DNA of 38,777 bases from Caldilineaceae bacterium (GTDB taxonomy: Bacteria > Chloroflexota > Anaerolineae > Caldilineales > Caldilineaceae), in assembly GCA_019637695.1 (NCBI GenBank), contig JAHBVG010000069.1, positions 1 through 38,777 of the forward strand, in the 5' to 3' direction. How positions within the stretch are numbered: the stretch's first letter is position 1; the number at the start of each line of letters is the position of its first letter. Position numbers and translations under genes: made by a program. Below the pieces are notes generated by a model. The model saw only the letters and a list, made by a program, of their open reading frames with translations. It had not been told where the DNA came from and ran no database searches. Below, piece by piece: positions 8,345 to 17,600 of the stretch.

Positions 8345-9640
8345 ATGGATAATGCCTTGTTGAGCGTATCACCTGCGACACGCTTACCCCACCATTCACA
8401 ATGGGATCAACGGCAGCCGTTGGGTCTCTACATCCATATCCCTTTCTGCGAAAAAAAGTGTCCTTACTGTGATTTCAACACATACGCGAAATTGGACAAT
8501 CTTTTTGATGCCTATGTGGATGCGCTCTGCCTGGAGATCGGTCAATGGGGAGAGCGGCTACAGCGGCGTCCGCTGCATACGATCTTTCTGGGCGGCGGCA
8601 CGCCCACCGTCCTTGAGGAACGGGCGCTGACGCAGATCTTCGAGACGGTCCATAAGGCGTTCGAGCTATCGCCCAAGTGTGAGATCACCAGCGAAGCCAA
8701 CCCCGGCACAGTGGATCGGCGCAAGTTTGCCATCCTGCGCAAATTGGGAGTGACTCGACTGAGCATGGGCGTGCAGAGCTTCCAGCCGCAGGAACTCGCC
8801 TTTCTTGGCCGCATCCACAATGTTGAGGATGTCCACCGGGCTTTTGATGCTGCTCGGCAGGCTGGCTTCGATAACATCAATCTCGATTTTATCTTTGGCC
8901 TGCCCAATCAATCTCGCCAGGATTGGACCGATACGCTGGCGCGCGCCATTGCCCTTGATCCCGAACATCTGAGCCTTTACAGCTTGATCGTGGAGCCAGA
9001 GACGCCGCTCTTCCATTGGGTGCAGAGTGGACGTGTCGATGTACCTGACGACGATCAGGCTGGTCTCCTTTACGAGATAGCGATAGAGCAGATGGCCGCG
9101 GCGGGGTACATCCAATACGAGGTGTCGAATTGGGCGAAAGCGACCAGGGGCGAGAGGGCGAGGGAGCAGGGGATCGAGGAAGAGGTAGCGCCGGATTTCG
9201 CGTGCCAGCATAATTTGATCTATTGGCGCAATCAGGAATATATAGGGGTGGGACCTGGTGCGCATAGTTTTCTAAGCGCCCAGGCGAGCGCCCTTGATCC
9301 GTCAAACCGGGCAACCGGTCTGCGCTGGAGCAATCGTAAGCCAGTGCCAGGCTATATCAAACGCATGGTTGCCGCCGATACGGTGGAGGATTTCCGCGAG
9401 CAGATCGATCTTGAGACTTCGATGGGCGAGACGATGATGCTGGGGCTGCGTCTAGTAGAGGAAGGGGTGGCGCTGGCCCGGTTTCGCCGCCGCTACGCCG
9501 CGGATCTGCGGCAGATCTACGCCGAGCAGATCCAGCGCTTCACAGCGTTAGGTTTGATGACAGTGGATGCACAGCGCGTCCGTTTGACGGCGCGTGGGGT
9601 CATGGTGGGCAATCAGATCTTTGCAGCGTTTCTCCCGTAA
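8345..9640 (+). CDS. hemW: HemW-like radical SAM heme chaperone
   Basis: A 431-residue radical SAM protein. The cluster motif CEKKCPYCDFNTY lies at about 37-49, preceded by LGLYIHIPF, which is diagnostic of HemW rather than the oxidase HemN. FLGGGTPT, SEANPGT, RLSMGVQSF and DLIFGLPNQ-type segments follow in family order, and the C-terminal HemN_C domain is present. HemW binds heme and delivers it to respiratory proteins. An unusual insert (about residues 268-284, charged, ERAREQGIEEE) interrupts the usual YEVSNWA...HN segment; its DNA (about 9147-9178) is G-rich and resembles the window's heptamer arrays. Start ATG 8345 lies just after the FHA gene; a longer reading frame from 8165 would overlap that gene wholly and is unlikely. 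Confidence 0.9.
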   Translation: MDNALLSVSPATRLPHHSQWDQRQPLGLYIHIPFCEKKCPYCDFNTYAKLDNLFDAYVDALCLEIGQWGERLQRRPLHTIFLGGGTPTVLEERALTQIFETVHKAFELSPKCEITSEANPGTVDRRKFAILRKLGVTRLSMGVQSFQPQELAFLGRIHNVEDVHRAFDAARQAGFDNINLDFIFGLPNQSRQDWTDTLARAIALDPEHLSLYSLIVEPETPLFHWVQSGRVDVPDDDQAGLLYEIAIEQMAAAGYIQYEVSNWAKATRGERAREQGIEEEVAPDFACQHNLIYWRNQEYIGVGPGAHSFLSAQASALDPSNRATGLRWSNRKPVPGYIKRMVAADTVEDFREQIDLETSMGETMMLGLRLVEEGVALARFRRRYAADLRQIYAEQIQRFTALGLMTVDAQRVRLTARGVMVGNQIFAAFLP

Positions 9641-9642
9641 GG

Positions 9643-9659
9643 GCGTAGCGCCCCTACGC
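9643..9659. repeat. Small inverted repeat after hemW
   Basis: GCGTAG and CTACGC form a 6-bp stem around CGCCC (within 9643-9659), with an alternative GGGCG/CGCCC pairing. It lies two bases after the hemW stop codon. It may be a weak terminator or the relic of a larger intergenic repeat. Confidence 0.35.
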
Positions 9660-9711
9660 AACCAGGTTGGGATCCGGGCAATTGCAGCCAACGCACGAGG
9701 ATAGGAATTTC

Positions 9712-10272
9712 ATGGTACGGGCACTTTACCCTGGCACTTTCGATCCGCTTCACAATGGACACCTTGACATTGCCCGGCGCGCTGCCGCCATCTTCGACGA
9801 ATTGATCGTGGGCGTCTACCATTCACCGCCCAAGAAACTTCTGTTTGACACAGATGAGCGCGTCGTCCTGGCGCAGAAGGCGTTGGCCGATCTGCCAAAC
9901 GCTTCAGTTGTTTCGTTTGTTGGGCTAACAGTAGAATGCGCCCGCGATCTGGATGCACAGGTGATCGTGCGTGGGCTGCGCAATGTCGCCGACTATCAAT
10001 TTGAATCGCAGATTGGCTTAGCCAATCGCCATCTCGCCCCCGAAGTGGAACTCTGCTGCCTGATCTGTAGCACAGAATATACTTATCTAAGTTCCACCAT
10101 TGTCAAAGAAGTGGCCGGGTTGTATGGCGACGTCTCACAATGGGTGGCGCCAGAGGTTGCCGCTGCGCTTTCTGAGCATTTTGCTGTCAATCGCCCGCCT
10201 GAATTGGCAGCAGGCCAGGAGAAGCTGCAGGGCATTTCAAAAACGCGAGGAAAGCTCTCGTATCGAAGCTAG
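9712..10272 (+). CDS. coaD: Phosphopantetheine adenylyltransferase
   Basis: Penultimate enzyme of coenzyme A synthesis: transfers AMP from ATP to 4'-phosphopantetheine giving dephospho-CoA. 186 residues. The nucleotidyltransferase signature YPGTFDPLHNGHLDI (T9, H14, H17) is at the N-terminus; VRGLRNVADYQFE and the second ATP-binding segment STEYTYLSSTIVKEVA follow. The family is usually about 160 residues; the extra 25 at the C-terminus are polar and probably dispensable. I chose ATG 9712, preceded by GAGGATAGGA. The neighbour is a DivIVA-like coiled-coil gene, an arrangement also seen near coaD in other bacteria. Confidence 0.96.
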   Translation: MVRALYPGTFDPLHNGHLDIARRAAAIFDELIVGVYHSPPKKLLFDTDERVVLAQKALADLPNASVVSFVGLTVECARDLDAQVIVRGLRNVADYQFESQIGLANRHLAPEVELCCLICSTEYTYLSSTIVKEVAGLYGDVSQWVAPEVAAALSEHFAVNRPPELAAGQEKLQGISKTRGKLSYRS

Positions 10273-10308
10273 CGCGATCCTCACCCCGATTTACGCAAAG
10301 GATGAATC

Positions 10309-10902
10309 ATGGAGATCTTGCAACTGGTTGATCAATTGGAACAGGTCCTCAACCGCGGGTGGCGAGTGCCCTTCACGGCGTCGTTGGTGGTGAACGAAGA
10401 GGAATGTCTGCGTCTCATCGATCAGATGCGGATCAGTGTGCCCAGCGCCATCAAAGAGAGCGAACGCATGATCGGCGAACGAGATCGCATTATGGCCGAG
10501 GCGCGCACCCGCGCCGAAGGCATCTTGGATCAAGCCGAAGATGAAGCCATGCGGATGGTCAGCCAGCACTTTCTCGTCCAGGAGGCGCGCCGCGAGGCCG
10601 AACAGATTGTCAACATGGGTGAACAGGAGGCCATGCGCTTAATCCAAGAGGCGGAGGATTACGCGCTGAATGTGCTGCGCGAACTGGCCGAAAAACTCGG
10701 ATCCTCGTTGCGACAGGCCGAAAATGGCATTCGCACCATTGAGGAAAGCCGGGCCGAAGCGTCATCGGCAGAACCACAGGCGCCCAAGCTTTCCCCGGCG
10801 CTCTACCCATCCGCGCCGGCGGCGGTTGTTTCTCCGCCCGAGGCGACCCCTCCGGCTGATCTCAACGCGGAAGAAGATCCCCCCGCCGATGAGAAGAAAT
10901 AA
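10309..10902 (+). CDS. DivIVA-like coiled-coil protein
   Basis: A 197-residue protein. Residues 1-45 carry the pattern DQLEQVLNRGWRVPFTASLVVNEEECLRLIDQMR, typical of a small coiled-coil family related to DivIVA/SepIVA and often found beside coaD. A long Ala/Glu/Arg-rich coiled coil (about 45-145) and a Pro/Ala-rich disordered tail follow. No catalytic motif and no membrane segment. DivIVA-like proteins organise cell division or polar growth, but no experimental role can be claimed for this branch. It follows coaD by 36 bp and is probably cotranscribed. Confidence 0.75.
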   Translation: MEILQLVDQLEQVLNRGWRVPFTASLVVNEEECLRLIDQMRISVPSAIKESERMIGERDRIMAEARTRAEGILDQAEDEAMRMVSQHFLVQEARREAEQIVNMGEQEAMRLIQEAEDYALNVLRELAEKLGSSLRQAENGIRTIEESRAEASSAEPQAPKLSPALYPSAPAAVVSPPEATPPADLNAEEDPPADEKK

Positions 10903-10949
10903 GGGCGCGAAGGTTCGCTCTGTGTGATTTTGCGATTAGTGAAGTAAGA

Positions 10950-12107
10950 TTGTCTGGTTTGACTACGCTACAGCATTGGCTTAAAACTGCGTATCATTGG
11001 CGAAGAAGAGAGCGACTGCTGATCCTGCTTATCCTCTCGCTTGCGGTGATTGCCGCCTTTCTGCTCCCTCGTCTTTTTCAAACAGAGATCGCCTTAGGTC
11101 CTCAACAGCGGGTGGAAACCATCAACCCCAAGATGGGCGTTCACACGCGCCTGACCGATGAGGCCGAAGCGTGGAAGATCAAACGCACGCTGGAAATGGT
11201 GCGCGAGATGGGCGCGCCCTGGATTGTCGAATACTTTCCGTGGGCCTATTATGAGCCACAACCGGGCAACTATCAGTGGGGACACCCGGATCTTGTCATC
11301 GATCACGCCAATCGACAGGGGCTAACCATGATCGCCCGTCTCGGCTATGTGCCCGAATGGGCGCGCCCCAAAGAGAGCACACCCCTCTTGTTGCCCGCCG
11401 AGAACTACGCCGATTTTGGGAGCTTCGCCGCCGAATTTGTCCGCCGCTACGCGGGCAGAGTTCAATATATCATCCTTTGGAACGAACCGAACCTGAGCCT
11501 GGAATGGGGATATCGCCCGGTTGACCCGGCGGGCTATGTGGACATGCTGCGCGTCGTCTACCCGATGATCAAGGCTGCCAACCCAGAGGTGCAGGTGCTG
11601 GCCGGCGCACTGGCCCCGACGCTGGCGCCCCCAGGCAGCGAGTGGGGCATGGACGATCTGATCTATCTTCAGCGCATGTACGACGCGGGGGCTGCCGAGT
11701 TTTTCGACGTTTTGTCTGTTCATGCTTATGGCTGGCATTCCGACGCCGACGAAGCCGCCGACCCGGATGTGATCAACTTCCGCCGCACGGAACTGCTCTA
11801 CGCCATCATGCAACATAACGGCGACGGCGATAAACCGGTGATGATCACCGAGGGCGGCTGGAACGATCATCCGCGCTGGACGCGCGCCGTACGCCCAGGA
11901 CAGCGCATCCACAATACGATCCGCGCCTACGAGATCGCCCAAGACGAATGGCCCTGGCTGCACAGCCTCTCTTTCTGGGCTTTCCGTTACCCGTGGGATG
12001 CTAAAACCTATCAAGATTATTTTACTTTTGTGGATACGGAATTTGAGCCAAAGCCCATCTATTGGGAAGTGCAACGCTACAGCCGCGGCGAGTGGAGGGA
12101 GGAATGA
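10950..12107 (+). CDS. Membrane-anchored glycoside hydrolase (clan GH-A, GH39/PslG-like)
   Basis: 385 residues. A cytoplasmic Arg-rich N-terminus and one hydrophobic segment (about 22-40) anchor the protein, with a TIM-barrel domain outside (about 55-380). The clan GH-A catalytic pair is visible: acid/base E179 in ILWNEPN and nucleophile E301 in VMITEGGW. The barrel strands GAPWIVEYFPWAYYEP and LTMIARLGYVPEW resemble GH39 and PslG-type polysaccharide hydrolases; the substrate is not deducible. Start is probably TTG 10950, as no ATG precedes the hydrophobic segment; ribosome site weak. It overlaps the next gene by 4 bp (ATGA), so the two products are made together. Confidence 0.82.
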   Translation: MSGLTTLQHWLKTAYHWRRRERLLILLILSLAVIAAFLLPRLFQTEIALGPQQRVETINPKMGVHTRLTDEAEAWKIKRTLEMVREMGAPWIVEYFPWAYYEPQPGNYQWGHPDLVIDHANRQGLTMIARLGYVPEWARPKESTPLLLPAENYADFGSFAAEFVRRYAGRVQYIILWNEPNLSLEWGYRPVDPAGYVDMLRVVYPMIKAANPEVQVLAGALAPTLAPPGSEWGMDDLIYLQRMYDAGAAEFFDVLSVHAYGWHSDADEAADPDVINFRRTELLYAIMQHNGDGDKPVMITEGGWNDHPRWTRAVRPGQRIHNTIRAYEIAQDEWPWLHSLSFWAFRYPWDAKTYQDYFTFVDTEFEPKPIYWEVQRYSRGEWREE

Positions 12108-12919
12108 GGCGGATTTTGCACGCTAATCGCCCGCTGCTAATCGCCATCGGCCTGGGGATCTTGCTTTTGCTGCTGATCCTGGCGATGACAGGCGAACGCC
12201 TCTTCCCGGCCCCTGACCGCACGTGGCGGACGATCCAGGAGCGGGGCGTCTGGCGCGTGGGGATGGATCCGAGCTTTCCCCCGTTCGAGATGTTGGATGA
12301 AGCGGGGCGTCCCATTGGCTACGATGTAGATCTGGCGCAGGCCATTGCCAAGCGTTTGGGCGTGCGCGTCGAGATCGTGGCGATGGGCTTTGATGGTCTT
12401 GTGGATGCGGTGCAAGTCGGTCGCGTCGATAGTGTGATCAGCGCGCTGCCCTTCGATCCGCGCCTGACTCAGGATGTCCGTTACACGAGCAGTTACTTTG
12501 AAGCCGGTACGCGGCTGGTGGTGATGGAAGGATCGGTCATCGGCGCCGTGGAAGATCTGGGCGGGCGGCGCGTGGCCGTGGAATGGGGCAGCGCCGGCGA
12601 CGCCGAGGTCCGCCGGCTTCAGCGCGAGGATCCGAGTATCGAACGGATGCCCTATCCGACCCCAGATGAAGCCATCGCCGCCTTGCTCTCTGGCGAAAGC
12701 GAAGCCCTCGTCGTCGACGGCGTGACGTTGCGATTGGCCCAAGGTCGCGGAGATCGGATCGTTGCCGTGGGTCCACCCTTTGAAGGCTCCCCTTACGTCG
12801 TTGTCCTGCCCCTCCACGCCCGGCTGCTGCACGAAGCCATTGAAGACGCCTTCACCGCGTTGCGCGAGGAAGGCGTCCTTGAGGGGTTGGAGCAACGTTG
12901 GTTTTCAGCGGGTGATTGA
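12104..12919 (+). CDS. Membrane-anchored family 3 solute-binding protein
   Basis: 271 residues: a hydrophobic anchor or uncleaved signal (about 10-28) and a periplasmic-binding-protein type 2 domain of the amino-acid (SBP_bac_3) family: WRVGMDPSFPPFEMLDEAGRP, GYDVDLAQAIAKRLGV, and DSVISALPFDPR segments in order. No lipobox cysteine is seen. These proteins normally feed amino acids to an ABC permease, but no permease or ATPase gene is near. Translation is coupled to the glycoside hydrolase (ATGA overlap, GGAGGGAGGA just upstream), suggesting the pair act together at the cell surface, perhaps in ligand sensing. That joint role is inference. Confidence 0.85.
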   Translation: MRRILHANRPLLIAIGLGILLLLLILAMTGERLFPAPDRTWRTIQERGVWRVGMDPSFPPFEMLDEAGRPIGYDVDLAQAIAKRLGVRVEIVAMGFDGLVDAVQVGRVDSVISALPFDPRLTQDVRYTSSYFEAGTRLVVMEGSVIGAVEDLGGRRVAVEWGSAGDAEVRRLQREDPSIERMPYPTPDEAIAALLSGESEALVVDGVTLRLAQGRGDRIVAVGPPFEGSPYVVVLPLHARLLHEAIEDAFTALREEGVLEGLEQRWFSAGD

Positions 12920-12922
12920 CAA

Positions 12923-13309
12923 CTACTCTGTCATACTAACAGAACGCGCTAAAGCCACATTTACAAACGCATTGAGGCTGACGCCATCGCGCTCTGCAGC
13001 CGTCACCAGATCTCTGTGCAGTGAGCGTGGCACCCGAACAACAAATTTGCCGCTATATTGATCCTGGGTACGTGGCTCTGGGATAGGAAGCCCATTGTCG
13101 AGAGCAACTTCAATCCAGGATCGCATTGCGTCTTCGATCATCTCATCTAACTCGTCAAAAGTGTCTGCCTGCGTCATACATCCTGGCAATTCAAGAACCC
13201 GGGCAAACCAACCAGCAAAGCCATCCCCTTCGTCGCGAACTATCTCGATTGTGTAAGGGAGTTGCAGGTATTCCTCAACGGTTTTTGAAATCGTCTTTGT
13301 TGTCATCAT
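12923..13309 (-). CDS. hicB: HicB antitoxin
   Basis: 128 residues. The N-terminal degraded RNase-H-like HicB fold (about 18-78) shows YTIEIVRDEGDGFAGWFARVLELPGC; a C-terminal ribbon-helix-helix domain (about 86-125) with GKFVVRVPRSLHRDL and GVSLNAFVNVALA binds DNA. HicB neutralises HicA and represses the operon. It starts 12 bp after the hicA stop, in the common toxin-first order. The stop lies 3 bp from the stop of the convergent solute-binding protein gene. Confidence 0.92.
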   Translation of the reverse strand: MMTTKTISKTVEEYLQLPYTIEIVRDEGDGFAGWFARVLELPGCMTQADTFDELDEMIEDAMRSWIEVALDNGLPIPEPRTQDQYSGKFVVRVPRSLHRDLVTAAERDGVSLNAFVNVALARSVSMTE

Positions 13310-13321
13310 CTTGTCCAGGGC

Positions 13322-13561
13322 TTATTCAAGGGATTCGCCAATTGCTTCGAGGATCTCCAATAGATTCTTCACATAAACTGGCAGGATGTAAGGCTTGCGA
13401 AACGGAACTGTGATCAAATGCTCGCCAAATTTATAAGTTGCATGGCTACCTGACTGTCGTTTCGTGAATCCAAATTGAAGCAGCAACGTATCAACTTCTT
13501 CGAAGCGTACTGTTTTCGGGTTGTTACGAAATCGTTGGAGCAACTTGTCTCGTTTACTCAC
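13322..13561 (-). CDS. hicA: HicA toxin
   Basis: 79 residues. Small dsRBD-like mRNA interferase of the YcfA/HicA family; the catalytic histidine is H40 in QSGSHATYKF, and the C-terminal VPFRKPYILPVYVKNLLEILEAIG is typical. HicA cleaves mRNA independently of ribosomes. I prefer GTG 13561 as start, with AGGA eight bases upstream; TTG 13585 would add eight residues. It appears intact and is partnered by hicB downstream. Confidence 0.88.
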   Translation of the reverse strand: MSKRDKLLQRFRNNPKTVRFEEVDTLLLQFGFTKRQSGSHATYKFGEHLITVPFRKPYILPVYVKNLLEILEAIGESLE

Positions 13562-13596
13562 TGTCTTATTCCTGAGCAAAGACAAACCAGAGGCAG

Positions 13597-13614
13597 AGTA
13601 CTAAATATGGTACT
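13597..13614. promoter_or_regulatory. Candidate HicB operator upstream of hicA
   Basis: Palindrome AGTAC-N8-GTACT located 36 bp upstream of the hicA start. On the minus strand TTGCCA lies a short distance upstream with a 17-bp spacer to TACTCT, so the palindrome falls inside the likely promoter. HicB-type antitoxins autoregulate through such sites; the assignment is inference from position and symmetry. Confidence 0.45.
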
Positions 13615-13654
13615 ATCTGGCAAGAATATAACTCTACCACAAGTTGGTTGGTTC

Positions 13655-14461
13655 TCACCAAATACAATATCCTCCATCGATCACCATGTCATGGCCGGTC
13701 ATGTAGTCTGATGCGGCGGACGCCAGATAGACCACCGCTCCTTGTAGATCGGTGACTTCGGCCATGCGCCCCATGGGCGTCATCTCCATCCATGTTGGCA
13801 GCATTGTCTGACCAATCGGGGTTGCCAGCAGATCATCCACAAGTTTGGTGCGCGTGTAGCCAGGGCTGATGCTGTTGACGCGCACGCCCTGCTTCGCCCA
13901 CTCCGCGGCCAGACTTCGCGTCAAGTGGATCACGCCTGCCTTGGCTGTGTTATAGGCCGATTGATTCTGCGGCGTATTGGCAATGCGACCGGACATGGAC
14001 GCTGTGCTGATGATCTTGCCGTAGCCCGCGGGGATCATGACCCCCGCGGCAGCCTGCGCGCAGAGGAAGACCGAGTTGAGATCCACATCGAGGACGCGCA
14101 GCCAGTCGGCGTAGGCCAGCGATTCGGAATCGGCCCATAGGCCAATCCCGGCGTTGTTGACGGCGATGGTGAGCGCGCCCCAGTGTTCGACGATCTGCTG
14201 TACCATCTTCTGCACCTGAATGGGTTGGGTGACATCTGTTTCTAAAGCCAGGGCTGAGATGCCTTTGGTTGTCAGCTCGTGCGCAACTTCCTCGGCCAGA
14301 TCAAGACGCAGATCGACCACGGCTACCGCTGCGCCAGCCTCCCCCAGGGCATGGGCAAAGGCGCGGCCAATCCCCTGACCGGCGCCCGTTACCAAAGAGA
14401 CACGGCCATTCAATCGAAACCGCTCCAAAATGGGTCGAGCTTCTAAAACTGGGTCTGTCAT
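13655..14461 (-). CDS. Short-chain dehydrogenase/reductase
   Basis: 268 residues, a classical SDR. Cofactor motif TGAGQGIG at 25-32 with an acidic residue D50 at the end of strand 2, which favours NAD(H) over NADP(H). NNAG at 102-105, catalytic serine in STASMSG near 155, and YNTAKAG with Y170 and K174. The C-terminus YMTGHDMVIDGGYCIW is typical of sugar-alcohol and 3-oxoacyl reductase-like members. The substrate cannot be told from sequence. The start ATG 14461 has AGGAG seven bases upstream; upstream extension to 14551 has no family similarity. It diverges from the large histidine kinase gene; a TATAAT on the minus strand at 14503-14498 may serve it. Confidence 0.93.
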   Translation of the reverse strand: MTDPVLEARPILERFRLNGRVSLVTGAGQGIGRAFAHALGEAGAAVAVVDLRLDLAEEVAHELTTKGISALALETDVTQPIQVQKMVQQIVEHWGALTIAVNNAGIGLWADSESLAYADWLRVLDVDLNSVFLCAQAAAGVMIPAGYGKIISTASMSGRIANTPQNQSAYNTAKAGVIHLTRSLAAEWAKQGVRVNSISPGYTRTKLVDDLLATPIGQTMLPTWMEMTPMGRMAEVTDLQGAVVYLASAASDYMTGHDMVIDGGYCIW

Positions 14462-14664
14462 AAAGGTTCTCCTAGGGTTAGGTTCATCAATAGAATCATT
14501 ATATTTTACCCCATTTCTGAGACATGCCCATTTACAGGGTGATTTGCACACAACTCAAATTTGTGGATACTATACGATGAAAGCCCCACAATAACCTATC
14601 AGGCTTTCTATCTGTGTGACAACAATAAGACGGACTGGCTATCCCCCGGCCAGGAGGAATTATT

Positions 14665-17600
14665 ATGTCAGAATCAAAGCGATCTCAGGCTGAGATGAGC
14701 AATGACGCGCCAGCCCCAATGGGATCGACGCAACGTGTGCGATCTCGCTTTCCCATTATTGGGGTTGGCGCTTTCAGCGGAAAAGAAGAGACGCTTATCC
14801 ACTTTTTTGAGCAGATCGAAGCCCAGAGTGGTATGGCGTTTGTGATCGTACATGACCTGCCCCCTGAGCATTCCACCCAGCTAGTCAAGCGGCTCCGATC
14901 CCACACGACGATGCCTGTGGAATTGGTCGGGGATGAGGCTCGCTTACAGCCCAATCACATCTATATCCATCCCCCGGATCGATTCCTCTCGGTCGAGGAT
15001 GGCGTCCTCTGTGTGGAAACATTCCCCACTCGCCAAAGACATTCGATCATCGATCACTTTCTCTCCTCACTGGCGGAAGATCAGGCAGATTTCGCTGTGG
15101 GTCTTCTCCTTGCCAACATAGGCGGTGATGGTCTGCGCGGATTGGCCGCGATCAAAGAGCGCGGCGGGCTGGTGATGGTGGAATCGAACGGCGACGCTTC
15201 TGAAGAAGCGCCGCCGGATTTGCTGTGTACGGATCTAATGGACGTGACCGGCGGCGTGGATGAACTGGCGGCGCGGCTTATGGCCTATGCCGGGCTGCGC
15301 GCGGAGATCCGCCTGACCCATACCGACACTCAGAGCGATGGAAATTCGGATATTCTGGCCCGGATCATCGCCAAAGTGCGCGAGCAGACAGGCCATGACT
15401 TTGCGTTGTACAGGCGATCCATGTTGCTGCGCCGTCTGGAACGGCGAATGCAGTTGAGAGCTATCAAAACCATTCGCGACTATTTGCACTATTTACAGCA
15501 GACGCCTGCAGAGTCGGAGATCCTCTTCCGCGATTGCTTGATCAGCGTGACCCAATTCTTTCGGGATGCAGAGGCATTTGCGGCGCTACGGCAGCGGATC
15601 GTGCCTGCGCTTTTTGTCGGCAAATCGCAAGAGGATACGGTGCGGGTTTGGGTGCCGGCCTGCGCCACGGGCGAAGAGGTCTATTCAATCGCGATCCTCT
15701 TGCATGCGTATGCAGCGCAGATGGAGGCGCCGCCCCAGATCCAGATCTTTGCCACTGATGTCAACGAGAACGCGCTCACGATTGCGCGCAAAGGCTGGTA
15801 TCCGGCGTCGGTGGCGGCAGATATCCCCGCTACGTATCTGCCGCGCTTTTTCACTGAAGAAAATGGGGGATATCGCATTGCCGAATTCGTACGCGAGACT
15901 ATACTATTTGCCTCCCACAACCTGCTCTCTGATCCGCCTTTTGCCCAACTCGACTTGATCTCATGCCGGAATTTGCTCATCTATCTGCAGCGGCAGGCGC
16001 AGCGGCAGATCTTCGAACTCTTCCACTATGCCTTGCAGCCTGGCGGTTATCTCTTTCTGGGCAACGCCTCTTCGACGGATATGGCGTCTGGCCTCTTTCA
16101 AGACGAGGAGAAACGCCATTCGCTTTTTAGAAGCAGCAAGACCGATGCAGCGCCACGGTCACTTTCACCACAGCTCAAATCGATAGGCGACGCCCAGCTC
16201 CGCGCCCCCGAAACGCCCCCGACCCCTATCGATCTTCAGGATCGCTATCGAATCTGGCATCAAAAGCGCTATGGTCACCCCAGCCTGCTCGTCGATGAAT
16301 CATACAATCTTTTTGCGATCTTCAATGGCGCGGGGCGCTATTTACAGGATCCAGATGGCGTAGCGGCGACGGACGTTGTACAGAGGATGCCGATCTCGCT
16401 GCGCTTAGATTTGCGCGTGGCGCTCCAAGCGGCCTTCCGTAATCGTCAGCATACCCTCTCGCGCCCGATCCCAACCAGGGTGCAGGATGAGGAATTTGTG
16501 GTGCAGATGCATGTAGGGCCAGTGGAAGAGCCAGGGTTCCCGCAGAAATATGCGGAAATCGTCTTTATCGAGAAGCCCATTGCCCCTTTCACCCTTTTTG
16601 ATGTTGATCCGCTTGGGAACAGTGCAGATCCTGCTGCGCCGCTGCAAATTGAAGATGAATTACAGCAGACGCGGATGCGCCTCCAATCCACAGTGGAAGA
16701 GTACGAAAGCATCACCGAGGAACTCACGGTCTCCAACGAAGAGTTGCAGGCCATGAACGAAGAATTGCGCTTGACCAGCGAGGAATTGGAGAGCAGTAAG
16801 GAAGAAGTTCAGGCCATTAACGAGGAATTGGTGGCGGTCAACGGCGAGCTGAAGAACAAAGTGGACGCGCTGCATGTAGCCAATAGCGATCTGCAAAACC
16901 TGATCGAATCCACCGATATGGCTATCCTCTTTTTGGATAAAGAATTGCGGTTGCAGCGTTTCACCCCGCGCGCCACCGAACTCTTCCACCTGATCGCAAG
17001 CGATCTTGGGCGTCCTCTGAAGCATATTACCCATCAAGTACTCTACGAAGAGATGATTCAGGATGCAACGCGCTCGTTGGAGCGGGTGATCACGGTTGAA
17101 CAGAAAGTCCAAACTGCGGACGGTCGCTGGTTCATTGCCCATTTTTCGCCATACCGCACCATTGAAAACCAGATCGACGGTGTTGTTCTCACGTTCGTCA
17201 ACGTGACAGCGCTCAAGCAGGCGGAAGAAGGGTTGATCCGGCGCGCTCGCCAGCAGGCGACTGTAGCCGATCTGGGTCAGTATGCATTGGAAGACGCCGA
17301 TCTCAGCGATCTACGCCAGCAAGTGACGGAACGCGTCGCTGAAACGTTGGAAATAGAATTGACAAAGATTCAGGAATTCACCGAGGATGGTCAGCATCTT
17401 CTATTGACGGCGGGGGTTGGCTGGCAAGAAGGAGTCGTTGGCGGCAATCGGGTGAAAGCCGATAAAAGTACACAGGCCGGGTATACGCTTTACACAGGAA
17501 CACCGATTATCGTTGATGATATGCGCCACGAAGAACGCTTTTCTGGGCCCTATCTACTTTTGGATCACAATGTCATCAGCGGCGTGACCGTGGTCATTCG

